Positions 1 to 6,070 of a stretch of DNA of 7,345 bases are shown in pieces. Both the position numbers and the translations under genes were made by a program. The notes below the pieces were generated by a model. That model worked only from the letters and a program-made list of their open reading frames with translations, did no database searches and was not told where the DNA came from. This DNA comes from an uncultured Bdellovibrio sp. GTDB lineage: Bacteria; Bdellovibrionota; Bdellovibrionia; Bdellovibrionales; Bdellovibrionaceae. The stretch covers positions 1 to 7,345 of the forward strand of contig CAMLMF010000119.1 of NCBI GenBank assembly GCA_946480995.1, in the 5' to 3' direction. The first letter of the stretch is position 1. Each line of letters begins with the position of its first letter.

Positions 1-768
1 AAACGGCGCCAGGTTCGGCGGTAAGTTTTCTTTTAATTCCATCGTCAACACCGGCGTTTGTCGTTCCAGCCACATATAGCGACCCAAACTGCCTGGGTAA
101 TTGCCCAAAGATTTCCACGGCAAATAATCAAACTTCGGTGGCGGCGACACCTTCGGTCCGTCGAAATCTAAAACTTTCAACGGCGTATGCACGGACACCA
201 CAAAGTCAGGTTGGAAATCTTCTAAGTGATGAAGGGCACATTTCGTTTCTGGCTCACTGGCTGCTTCAGCACCGGGGAAACGACGCGGATTAGACTTCGT
301 CGTGCGCTTCCAGTTTTCAACCGCACCCACGTCCCAATCTTTTGTTGGAAAGTTGCGATTGATATCAATCTTATTAGCATTCGTGCGTGTTTTTAATTTC
401 ACTCCGTCCGGGTTTAAGACCGGAACCACTCGCCATGAATTGCGTGGATCAATCGCCTCTAAGCGCTCCATCCAATAACGTCCGACTGTTCCCGCAGGAG
501 TTTCGTCCCCGTGAATTAAACTGAAGACTAAAACTTTTTTTGCACCAGGAGATGTGGCAATTTTATCGTAGTGAAAAATGGCGCGCCCTTCGGCGCTGAC
601 ACAACCAGCATCTACTTTGACCTTTTCACAGGCCTGCTTGAGCAACTTGTCATCTGTTACTCCAGGAAATTTCTTAAGATCGCTGATGCAGTCTTGTGAT
701 GCATTAGGAAAGTCCGCTTTTGCAGTGACCACTGACAAGACTGACAGAATTATAATGAACGTTTTCAT
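1..768 (-). CDS. Exported M14-family zinc carboxypeptidase, MpaA-like (3' end beyond window)
   Basis: I translated this by hand from the ATG at 768; 256 residues are visible and the frame is open to base 1, so the C-terminus is missing. Residues 1-18 form a Sec signal peptide (hydrophobic core, cleavage after Ala-Lys-Ala), so the enzyme should act in the periplasm or outside. M14 hallmarks appear in order: the zinc pair His86/Glu89 in HGDE, Arg128 in KTR, Asn137-Arg138 in the NRNF motif, the third zinc ligand His194 in SVHTP, and the likely catalytic Glu244 in TMELKE. HGDE plus NRNF fits the MpaA-like branch, which includes enzymes cleaving gamma-D-Glu-meso-DAP bonds in murein peptides; the actual substrate here is inferred only. 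E. coli MpaA is cytoplasmic, so the signal peptide is a difference. A GATGGGG ribosome site lies close upstream and a good sigma70-type promoter at 789-816. Confidence 0.88.
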   Translation of the reverse strand, partial: MKTFIIILSVLSVVTAKADFPNASQDCISDLKKFPGVTDDKLLKQACEKVKVDAGCVSAEGRAIFHYDKIATSPGAKKVLVFSLIHGDETPAGTVGRYWMERLEAIDPRNSWRVVPVLNPDGVKLKTRTNANKIDINRNFPTKDWDVGAVENWKRTTKSNPRRFPGAEAASEPETKCALHHLEDFQPDFVVSVHTPLKVLDFDGPKVSPPPKFDYLPWKSLGNYPGSLGRYMWLERQTPVLTMELKENLPPNLAPF

Positions 769-788
769 ACACCCCATCTTTGTAATCT

Positions 789-816
789 ATTATCCCAGGT
801 CTTTTCTAACTCTCAA
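789..816 (-). promoter_or_regulatory. Sigma70-type promoter of the M14 peptidase gene
   Basis: On the minus strand TTGAGA (811-816) and GATAAT (789-794) are separated by 16 bp; each matches the consensus at five of six positions. Transcription would start near 780 and leave a leader of about 14 nt before the ATG at 768. This is the most consensus-like promoter I see in the window. Confidence 0.6.
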
Positions 817-935
817 GATGAGAAAGTGGATTTTTTTGCTTCAAGCTGAGAATCCTTACAAATTGACTAAAGTCTTAAAGCCTTTCGTCCGTAATGTAAA
901 GGGTGTGACATATTTGGCTCAGTTGGAGGATGTAT

Positions 936-1157
936 ATGGTTAATAGAGGCGGTTTTAGTTTTGTAGCGATGCTAGTGATCAATCCCATTGTGATACTGTT
1001 CTATCAGAACTGCTCAATGGCGCCGACAAGCTATGCGAACAATACTCCCCCAGCGATCAACAAGCGTGAAATCGCGTCAGAGGCTAAGCCCCTAAAACTC
1101 GACCAAGGTAAAGTGGGTTGCGTTGAAAATAAAAAGGAATGCGCTCGCGCCGAGTAG
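936..1157 (+). CDS. Small membrane-anchored or exported protein, hypothetical (73 aa)
   Basis: I do not recognise this protein. The start at 936 is chosen over the in-frame ATG at 930 because a strong GGAGG (925-929) sits six bases before 936, while the 930 ATG overlaps that site. The N-terminus has one Arg, then a hydrophobic stretch (about residues 8-23) ending in a Tyr-Gln-Asn-Cys-Ser segment. It could be an uncleaved anchor, a signal peptide cut after Ser-Tyr-Ala, or a poor lipobox. The remaining roughly 40 residues are polar and rich in Lys and Glu, with two more cysteines near the C-terminus. It is divergent from the M14 peptidase gene. Coding support is the ribosome site, the hydrophobic N-terminus and the lack of a competing gene; it could still be spurious. 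Confidence 0.55.
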   Translation: MVNRGGFSFVAMLVINPIVILFYQNCSMAPTSYANNTPPAINKREIASEAKPLKLDQGKVGCVENKKECARAE

Positions 1158-1160
1158 TCT

Positions 1161-1179
1161 ATATTCATTCAATGAATAT
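1161..1179. repeat. Perfect 19-bp inverted repeat, possible operator
   Basis: Nine-base arms ATATTCATT and AATGAATAT flank a single central C, three bases after the stop codon at 1155-1157. A one-base centre and very AT-rich arms make a poor transcription terminator and there is no T-run, so a dimeric DNA-binding protein site is more likely. It lies about 85 bp before the start of the secreted protein gene at 1265. Confidence 0.5.
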
Positions 1180-1198
1180 CTGAATTCTTCTTATGCCT

Positions 1199-1228
1199 TT
1201 TACTAATCCATAAGACCCTTGCTAGAAC
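1199..1228 (+). promoter_or_regulatory. Possible promoter of the secreted four-Cys protein gene
   Basis: TTTACT (1199-1204) and TAGAAC (1223-1228) are 18 bp apart, each matching four of six consensus bases. The -10 is preceded by TGC, giving an extended -10 form. The start would be near 1235, leaving a leader of about 30 nt with AAGGAG at 1253-1258. This is a weak call. Confidence 0.3.
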
Positions 1229-1264
1229 TGATGTATGAAGTCAGTTCGAAACAAGGAGTCTTCT

Positions 1265-1606
1265 ATGAAATCTCTCATTATCTCTCTCATCTCTGTGGTT
1301 ACTTTAGCAGCCCCTTCTGCTTTTGCCTTTGTCTCTTCCGAAGAAGAAACTCTGTTACTACAAACCTTAAATCAAGGCTCGTCTGCGTCGGTGCATTTCG
1401 AAAACATTCGTTGCTCTGCTCGCAACAGCATGTGCATTTTCAAATTGCAGTTGCAACCGGGCGAACGCAAAGCCGGCTGTATGATTGAACGTCTTAATGA
1501 TGCTTCAGATCTTTACACTGAAGAGAAAATCGATGGAGCCGTCAGCCTAAGTCTTTCAGCTTACGCGACAGAAGCATTGCAACAATGCTTGCGTAACTTA
1601 AGATAA
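1265..1606 (+). CDS. Small secreted four-cysteine protein, hypothetical (113 aa)
   Basis: I do not recognise a named family. The ATG at 1265 has an AAGGAG site six bases upstream (1253-1258); an in-frame ATG at 1235 lacks a ribosome site and would bury the signal peptide. Residues 1-21 are a textbook Sec signal peptide ending Pro-Ser-Ala-Phe-Ala. The mature protein of about 92 residues has exactly four cysteines (50, 57, 72, 108), consistent with two disulfides after export. It begins with an acidic, probably helical segment, then probable beta strands around residues 50-62, and ends in a helix carrying Cys108. No terminator is visible in the 96 bases before lexA, so some readthrough into lexA is possible. 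Confidence 0.8.
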   Translation: MKSLIISLISVVTLAAPSAFAFVSSEEETLLLQTLNQGSSASVHFENIRCSARNSMCIFKLQLQPGERKAGCMIERLNDASDLYTEEKIDGAVSLSLSAYATEALQQCLRNLR

Positions 1607-1647
1607 ACGCTGGATAGCTCGGCGCACCCAGACCTTGCAAAAATAAT

Positions 1648-1676
1648 TTAAAATAGTGTCTTGACTTACATATAAT
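1648..1676 (+). promoter_or_regulatory. Probable lexA promoter
   Basis: A perfect TATAAT (1671-1676) lies 17 bp after a weak TTAAAA (1648-1653). Transcription would begin near 1683, inside the operator, leaving a leader of about 20 nt. No clear Shine-Dalgarno precedes the ATG at 1703; only GTAAG is present. LexA bound at 1665-1702 would overlap the -10 and the start site, the expected layout for autorepression. Confidence 0.5.
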
Positions 1677-1702
1677 TTACACTGTAAGTTCATATGTAAG
1701 TT
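1665..1702. promoter_or_regulatory. LexA (SOS) operator, nested double palindrome
   Basis: The core TTACACTGTAA (1677-1687) is an exact TTAC-N3-GTAA box, the motif known for Bdellovibrio LexA. It is nested in a second perfect inverted repeat, CTTACATAT (1665-1673) and ATATGTAAG (1692-1700), with almost the same centre. TTAC half-sites start at 1666 and 1677, and GTAA half-sites at 1684 and 1696, so successive half-sites are 11 or 12 bp apart, about one helical turn. The site covers the -10 hexamer and ends directly before the lexA start codon. Confidence 0.85.
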
Positions 1703-2425
1703 ATGACAAAGAAACAGCCCCTCCCACCCCTGACGCCTAAAGAAAAACGAGTTCTCGAGTTTATCGAGAGCCATATCTTGAGTTCAGGAGTTTCTCCGTC
1801 ATATCAAGAAATTAAAGATCACTTTGGTTTGGCCTCGTTCAATTCTGTTCAGAACTATCTGAAGCAGCTAACGAACAAGGGATACATTGAAAATCCTGTG
1901 GGCCAAAAACGTGCGATCCAGATTCTCCACTCTGCTTCGGCAGTTCAGGACAGTCTGCAATTGAAATCAGTCTCGACGAAGACAGGGTCTCCTCGCTCTC
2001 AGCTCCTCCAGGCTCGTGACGAGATCCTGTCGCTTCCCCTTCTTGGGAAAGTGGCAGCGGGACAGCCGATTGAAGCTCTTAAACATGATGAATTTATCGA
2101 CGTTCCGCCTTCGATGGTGAAAAACCCAGGAAAGTCTTTTGCCCTGAAGGTGCAAGGGGACTCAATGATCGAAGATGGAATCTTCGACGAAGATATTATT
2201 CTTATTCAAAAACAAGATTCTGCAAGCAACGGAGATATCATCGTTGCGACTGTTGATAACGAAGCGACTGTGAAACGCTTTTATGTACGACCACGCCCTG
2301 AAAGTGGCTCGAATGAAAAGATGGTCGAACTTCGTCCGTCGAATTCAACGATGAAATCTATGTGGTACTCGCCAGATGATGTTTCTATTCGCGGTATCGT
2401 TGTCGGCCTTATCCGCAAGTTCTAA
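1703..2425 (+). CDS. lexA: LexA, SOS-response repressor and self-cleaving protease
   Basis: LexA represses DNA-damage genes as a dimer and cleaves itself when RecA filaments form. Residues 10-75 are the winged helix domain, with the recognition-helix region around residues 45-60. The peptidase S24 domain starts near 110. The scissile bond is Ala119-Gly120 (VAAG), the nucleophile Ser154 (GDSM) and the general base Lys191 (ATVKRF). Spacings of 35 and 37 residues equal those of E. coli LexA (84, 119, 156). At 240 residues it is longer than the usual 200 or so because the linker (about 77-108) is about 35 residues longer, polar and probably flexible. The gene is monocistronic by layout, has its own SOS box, and its TAA overlaps the stop codon of the convergent lipoprotein gene. 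Confidence 0.97.
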   Translation: MTKKQPLPPLTPKEKRVLEFIESHILSSGVSPSYQEIKDHFGLASFNSVQNYLKQLTNKGYIENPVGQKRAIQILHSASAVQDSLQLKSVSTKTGSPRSQLLQARDEILSLPLLGKVAAGQPIEALKHDEFIDVPPSMVKNPGKSFALKVQGDSMIEDGIFDEDIILIQKQDSASNGDIIVATVDNEATVKRFYVRPRPESGSNEKMVELRPSNSTMKSMWYSPDDVSIRGIVVGLIRKF

Positions 2426-2433
2426 TACTTGCG
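2414..2433. repeat. Perfect hairpin spanning the overlapping stop codons of convergent genes
   Basis: Seven-base arms CGCAAGT (2414-2420) and ACTTGCG (2427-2433) enclose the loop TCTAAT, which contains the lexA TAA (2423-2425) and the lipoprotein TAG (2422-2424, minus strand). No T-run follows on either strand, so it is not a classic intrinsic terminator, but both mRNAs could fold the same stem at their stop codons. Confidence 0.6.
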
Positions 2434-5400
2434 CATGCATCTAACATAGCCACCCACCAAAGTTTTCGTTGCCGAACTTTGCTGAGCATTGTCCATCCAA
2501 ATCGTCCACTGGTCATTTGCCGGAGTGCCGTATTCAGTGGACTCAGTTGAAGTCCAATATGGGGATGCCGCGAGACCCGCAAAACTTGCTCTGTTTGTGG
2601 CCAACAAAGCCAACTCATTTAACGCTGGTAAGAACCAATCGGAGTAGCCTCCGAAGGTCATGTTCTCGCAGTATTTTGCCGCGTGAGTATCCGCATAGTT
2701 CGTGGCCAAAAAGCTGGAATTCGCACTTCCTGTCACAGCACTCGTTCGACCCGTGGCCGTGCCATTAACACCAAATGCCTTCGTGACGGTGTCGATGGAA
2801 TCAGGGCAGGTCGGCGTTGCAGAGTCATTACATCCGCCCGGCGTTGTCATATATTTTGAACCATTATAGGAGCCAACAAATAAAGCACCACCGGGACACA
2901 CGGTGCCCGCTGCCGGCGTGCCGCTGCAAGGATTCGCATTGGCTGTCCAAGAAGCCGAGGCCACAGAGTCACTTCCCAGATTTCCCGCGACATCGCGGGC
3001 TCTGACTTTAAAATAATATTGCACACCGTCGACCAATGTCAGGCCGCTGATTGAGCCTCCAGAACTTAGCGTGGTCCAGCCGGCCCCCATTACTGCATTG
3101 TCAGATGTTCTGAAAACACTGGCTTCGTAATATTGAATTCCTGAGCCTCCAGCTCCGTCGCTGGCCGCCGTCCAACTTAATGCCGGCGACGTCGTCGCCG
3201 ATGCTGGTACCGCACCCAAGGTCAAAGAGGTCGCTGTGCCAGGCGCCGTTGTATCTGCAACCCAGCCATCACTAACACCCGCCGCAGAAATATTTCCGGC
3301 ATTATCAATGGCAACGACCTCAACTTTATAACTTGTATTCGTCACCAAACTTAAGCCGGAAAGAGTCGCACCCGAAGTAAAGTCAACCCACGAGGATACC
3401 GCACTGCTATCGGAAACTTTAAGAACGCGCGCCTGATGCTTATTAAGACCACTATGGGCATCGGATCCTGACGTAAAGGTAATCACGGGACTGGCAGTTA
3501 AAGATGACAGCGCCACCTGATCGACGACACTTGCTGGACTGGTAGGAACCGTATTATCTAAATTCGCCGACACATGGATCAAACTTAAATTCCCTGCACT
3601 GTCTTGCGCTTGAACGTGCAGATAATAAATTCCAGATCCCGTGTTTTGTGTCGTCGTGGTTGTGGCCACAAAGGAACCCGTCGGAGTCGTGTTTGAGATC
3701 GTATCTACGACGAAGCGATAAGTGCAGGACTCATCACATCCCCAGTTCCAAGTTTTCGTCTTAAGCCAAGTCGCATCGTTACTTAGGCCTGTGATTGTGG
3801 GCGCAACGCCATCGTAAGTCCTTGAAAGATCCGTGGCCGCTGTATTCAAGTTTCCAGCTGCATCGGCCGCAATATCCGCTGCCACAGCCACAGTTACAAG
3901 TCCCTGCCCCGAAGGAGTCACAGTAAATGTATAATTCGCACCAGAACCGGCCAAACCTGAGGCGACACCATTAGTTACAACAATGTCCGCCAGCGCGAAG
4001 CCTGTCACAGACTCAGAAAACGTTGCCGTTACTGAAATCGATGCTGAGTTAAAGATCGCCGCAGCCGCACTGGATAAACTTACAGATGGTCGAACGCTGT
4101 CGTAAGTGCGAGTCAAATCTGTGGCGGCGATGTTGCCATTTCCAGCCACGTCGACCGTGACACCCGCGCCAACACTGACAGTCACCAAACCCTGCCCACT
4201 TGGAGTCACAACAAATGAATAACTGCTGCCAGAACCAGACAAGCCCGAGGCCACCCCATTTGTCACGGTGATATCACTTAATGCGAAGCCGGTGACCGGT
4301 TCACTAAAAGCCGCTGTGACTGAAAAGTTCGTTGTAAGGAAGGGATCATTCGCTCCCGTGCTTAATGCCAATGTGGGAACCACAGTGTCTATCGTAATAC
4401 TAGAGCTTGTGCAGCCCGTAACCAGACCACTGCTTGTATTTCGAAAAAGATAATAAATAGTTTTTAAGCCATCCCCAGCAGTTAAGTTCCAAGCAACAGC
4501 ACTGCCCGTCCCAAAGGTTGTGGGCGCAGCACAGGCCGCAGAGTTTGAAATGTCTATTTCATCAAAGTCGCCCACGTTAGACAGTTGCAAGCTGACCGAA
4601 TTAGAGTTGTGAACAGTGGCGTTGTTTTCAATAGCCAAAGATGGCAACGCCGAGGACAGCGTGACCTGCACAGACTTCACCAAAGACTCATTTCCCGCAG
4701 CGTCCTTAGCTTGTACGTTGATATAAAAAAGTCCGTCTCCGCTTTTTGTCGCACTTTGGGTAAGTCCGTAAGTTCCCACGGGAGCCAACGCAACACTTGA
4801 AGAAATTTGGTGCCTATATTCACACGGGGCATTTGCGTCTGCACAAGACCAAGTCCAAGACTTGGAGCTTTTTAAAACCATATCATCCGACAAACCCGTC
4901 ACCACCGGTGGCGTTTGGTCTAGGTAGATTGTACTTACCAAAACACAAGAGGACACGTTGCCAGCAAGATCCTGCGCTTTGACGTAAAACCCCTTAAGCC
5001 CATCTCCGCTGCTGACTGCAACAAGCCCTGAGGTCGCTTGCCAACTGCCACCCGTCGCGCAGGTGTTGTCTTCAGTGATATAAGCTTTTGCGATTTCACT
5101 GCCGACAACTTGGTATGAAATCTGAGACTTGTTAGTTAAAGTTGCTCCCGAATCGAGAATTGCGGTCGTTACCACTGGCGGCACGGTGTCTTTCTTAATG
5201 ATGAACGAAATCGTTTTGTCATTTCGCGGGTCCACTTGATCCGTGACAACCTCAAGAGATCCATCGGGATTGCCAGTGACATCCAAAGACGCCGTCCATC
5301 GACCGTTATTACATAGAACAGTCTGTGCCGGTTCGGGTTGTAAAATTTCAAAAGAGATTAAATCGGCCATGCAAACGCCAGAAATCACAACGTTCGAAGA

Positions 5401-5529
5401 TGTTGTACTATTGGTGACCGGAGGCTTATCAAGAACCTCAATCGGTGTCGGGTTCAGCAAACTTTGAATGTCTGCTTTTAGTCCGCAACCCACCTCAAAA
5501 ACGATCAGAAGGATTACCATCAATCTCAT
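2422..5529 (-). CDS. Large multi-Ig-domain lipoprotein with C-terminal DUF1566 (Lcl_C) domain, surface adhesin candidate
   Basis: The protein has 1035 residues from ATG 5529. Residues 1-14 are a short lipoprotein signal peptide and Cys15 (FEVGC) is the likely lipidated residue; Glu at -3 is unusual. A longer frame from TTG 5577 adds 16 charged residues and is unlikely. About nine beta-sandwich modules follow, many opening with a Pro-rich linker such as TPPVVT or APTIT and ending in a D-x-AGN motif: near 36-115, 116-205, 207-292, 293-383, 384-478, 480-574, 576-660, 663-758 and 762-865. The last two resemble fibronectin III. Residues 866-1035 form a DUF1566/Lcl_C domain (GGYSDWFLPALNEL, YWTSTES, YVRCMR), the fold that ends the Legionella collagen-like adhesin Lcl. 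Paired cysteines in several modules suggest disulfides. A surface-binding role, perhaps in prey or host contact, is inferred. No clear Shine-Dalgarno precedes the start. Confidence 0.87.
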   Translation of the reverse strand: MRLMVILLIVFEVGCGLKADIQSLLNPTPIEVLDKPPVTNSTTSSNVVISGVCMADLISFEILQPEPAQTVLCNNGRWTASLDVTGNPDGSLEVVTDQVDPRNDKTISFIIKKDTVPPVVTTAILDSGATLTNKSQISYQVVGSEIAKAYITEDNTCATGGSWQATSGLVAVSSGDGLKGFYVKAQDLAGNVSSCVLVSTIYLDQTPPVVTGLSDDMVLKSSKSWTWSCADANAPCEYRHQISSSVALAPVGTYGLTQSATKSGDGLFYINVQAKDAAGNESLVKSVQVTLSSALPSLAIENNATVHNSNSVSLQLSNVGDFDEIDISNSAACAAPTTFGTGSAVAWNLTAGDGLKTIYYLFRNTSSGLVTGCTSSSITIDTVVPTLALSTGANDPFLTTNFSVTAAFSEPVTGFALSDITVTNGVASGLSGSGSSYSFVVTPSGQGLVTVSVGAGVTVDVAGNGNIAATDLTRTYDSVRPSVSLSSAAAAIFNSASISVTATFSESVTGFALADIVVTNGVASGLAGSGANYTFTVTPSGQGLVTVAVAADIAADAAGNLNTAATDLSRTYDGVAPTITGLSNDATWLKTKTWNWGCDESCTYRFVVDTISNTTPTGSFVATTTTTQNTGSGIYYLHVQAQDSAGNLSLIHVSANLDNTVPTSPASVVDQVALSSLTASPVITFTSGSDAHSGLNKHQARVLKVSDSSAVSSWVDFTSGATLSGLSLVTNTSYKVEVVAIDNAGNISAAGVSDGWVADTTAPGTATSLTLGAVPASATTSPALSWTAASDGAGGSGIQYYEASVFRTSDNAVMGAGWTTLSSGGSISGLTLVDGVQYYFKVRARDVAGNLGSDSVASASWTANANPCSGTPAAGTVCPGGALFVGSYNGSKYMTTPGGCNDSATPTCPDSIDTVTKAFGVNGTATGRTSAVTGSANSSFLATNYADTHAAKYCENMTFGGYSDWFLPALNELALLATNRASFAGLAASPYWTSTESTEYGTPANDQWTIWMDNAQQSSATKTLVGGYVRCMRKY
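3808..4380 (-). repeat. Tandem duplication of a 96-codon Ig-like module
   Basis: Two adjacent modules of the lipoprotein, residues 384-478 (4096-4380) and 480-574 (3808-4092), share long blocks at a 96-residue (288-bp) period. These include TNGVASGL, VTPSGQGLVTV, the SE-x-VTGFAL segment and the closing D-L-x-RTYD. Differences are mostly third-position or conservative, so this is an internal duplication kept under protein-level constraint rather than a very recent copy. Confidence 0.85.
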
Positions 5530-5596
5530 GCTAGACTTATCGACAGATACATCAATTTCGTAAAGGGCTCTTCTCAAAACGAGACAGAAAACCGAG

Positions 5597-5625
5597 GTGT
5601 CTTTGCTCCTGACTCAAAAAGACAC
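5597..5625. repeat. 8-bp inverted repeat upstream of the lipoprotein gene
   Basis: Perfect arms GTGTCTTT (5597-5604) and AAAGACAC (5618-5625) with a 13-base spacer lie about 70 bases upstream of the lipoprotein ATG and just downstream (leftward) of the DksA-like gene's terminator. It could be an operator or a leader hairpin. I found no convincing promoter here; TTTACG, 17 bp, GATAAG just before the ATG is the best weak candidate and would give a nearly leaderless mRNA. Confidence 0.4.
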
Positions 5626-5631
5626 TGCGAG

Positions 5632-5675
5632 AAAATAAAAAAGGGATGGCCAGCCGTTAAGCCGTCATCCCTTTT
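5632..5675 (-). terminator. Rho-independent terminator of the DksA-like gene
   Basis: Read leftward, AAAAGGGATG (paired from 5666-5675) and CATCCCTTTT (5639-5648) form a ten-base-pair stem around a GC-rich loop region, followed by a T-rich run (TTTTTTATTTT, down to 5632). It starts about 26 bases after the stop codon of the gene ending at 5702 and separates it from the lipoprotein gene. The rightward T-run is only four bases. Confidence 0.8.
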
Positions 5676-5701
5676 ACCCCTCGAGATATTCTAATATAAT
5701 T

Positions 5702-6070
5702 TTAGCGAGCGTAGCGTTTGTTCATTGATTCGCGGATTTCCGCGCCTTCAATGCTTAAACGAGTCCAAGGAATCGCACGCAGTCTTTCTGGTTCGATTTC
5801 TTCGTCTGTTTCCTCGCAGTAACCAAAGGCGCCGCTTTCAATACGAGCTAGTGCGCTTTCGATTTCCATCAGTTGTGAACGAAGTCTTTCGTGCATATTA
5901 AGGAACTCTTGTTCCGCCAACACGCGAACTGTTTGATCGCCTTCGTCGCCGCCTTTTTCATCGTTCTGGTCTAAATTCGTGCGCGCTTCTTTCACTCTAT
6001 TGAGGATGTCTTGCTTCGAATTTAAAAGCCGTTTTCTGCATTCAGAAACCAATGCTTCAGAGATAGCCAT
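5702..6070 (-). CDS. DksA/TraR-family regulator with degenerate zinc finger
   Basis: The family binds the RNA polymerase secondary channel and, usually with ppGpp, alters promoter opening. This 122-residue protein has the N-terminal coiled-coil hairpin (about 5-80) and the C-terminal finger region with the signature GAFGYCE ... RLRAIP. The four positions that are cysteine in E. coli DksA (114, 117, 135, 138) are Cys85, Thr88, Ser106 and Gly109 here, with identical spacing, so a C4 zinc site cannot form. The coiled-coil tip keeps two acidic residues (Asp42, Asp45) in a D-x-x-D-x-T pattern where DksA has D-x-x-D-x-A. It resembles zinc-independent DksA2-type paralogues. It is shorter than E. coli DksA (151 aa), mainly at the N-terminus. 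A G-rich site (AGGGGGG) lies five bases before the ATG at 6070, and a strong terminator follows the gene. Confidence 0.88.
   Translation of the reverse strand: MAISEALVSECRKRLLNSKQDILNRVKEARTNLDQNDEKGGDEGDQTVRVLAEQEFLNMHERLRSQLMEIESALARIESGAFGYCEETDEEIEPERLRAIPWTRLSIEGAEIRESMNKRYAR

Noticed and set aside
863..897. TTGACT and TAATGT as a promoter for the small gene at 936
   Set aside because: The spacing is 23 bp, too long for a sigma70 promoter.
1590..1637. Terminator after the secreted four-Cys gene
   Set aside because: Only four- to five-base complementary stretches and no T-run were found.
1661..1666. TTGACT as the -35 element of lexA
   Set aside because: TATAAT at 1671 is only four bases away, and at 16-18 bp spacing there is no acceptable -10 sequence.
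2469..5467. Several 60-100-codon rightward frames inside the lipoprotein gene
   Set aside because: They lack ribosome sites and recognisable protein features and lie opposite a well-supported coding frame.
5530..5577. N-terminal extension of the lipoprotein from a TTG codon at 5577
   Set aside because: It adds 16 charged residues before the hydrophobic segment, has no ribosome site, and would spoil an otherwise good lipoprotein signal peptide starting at the ATG 5529.
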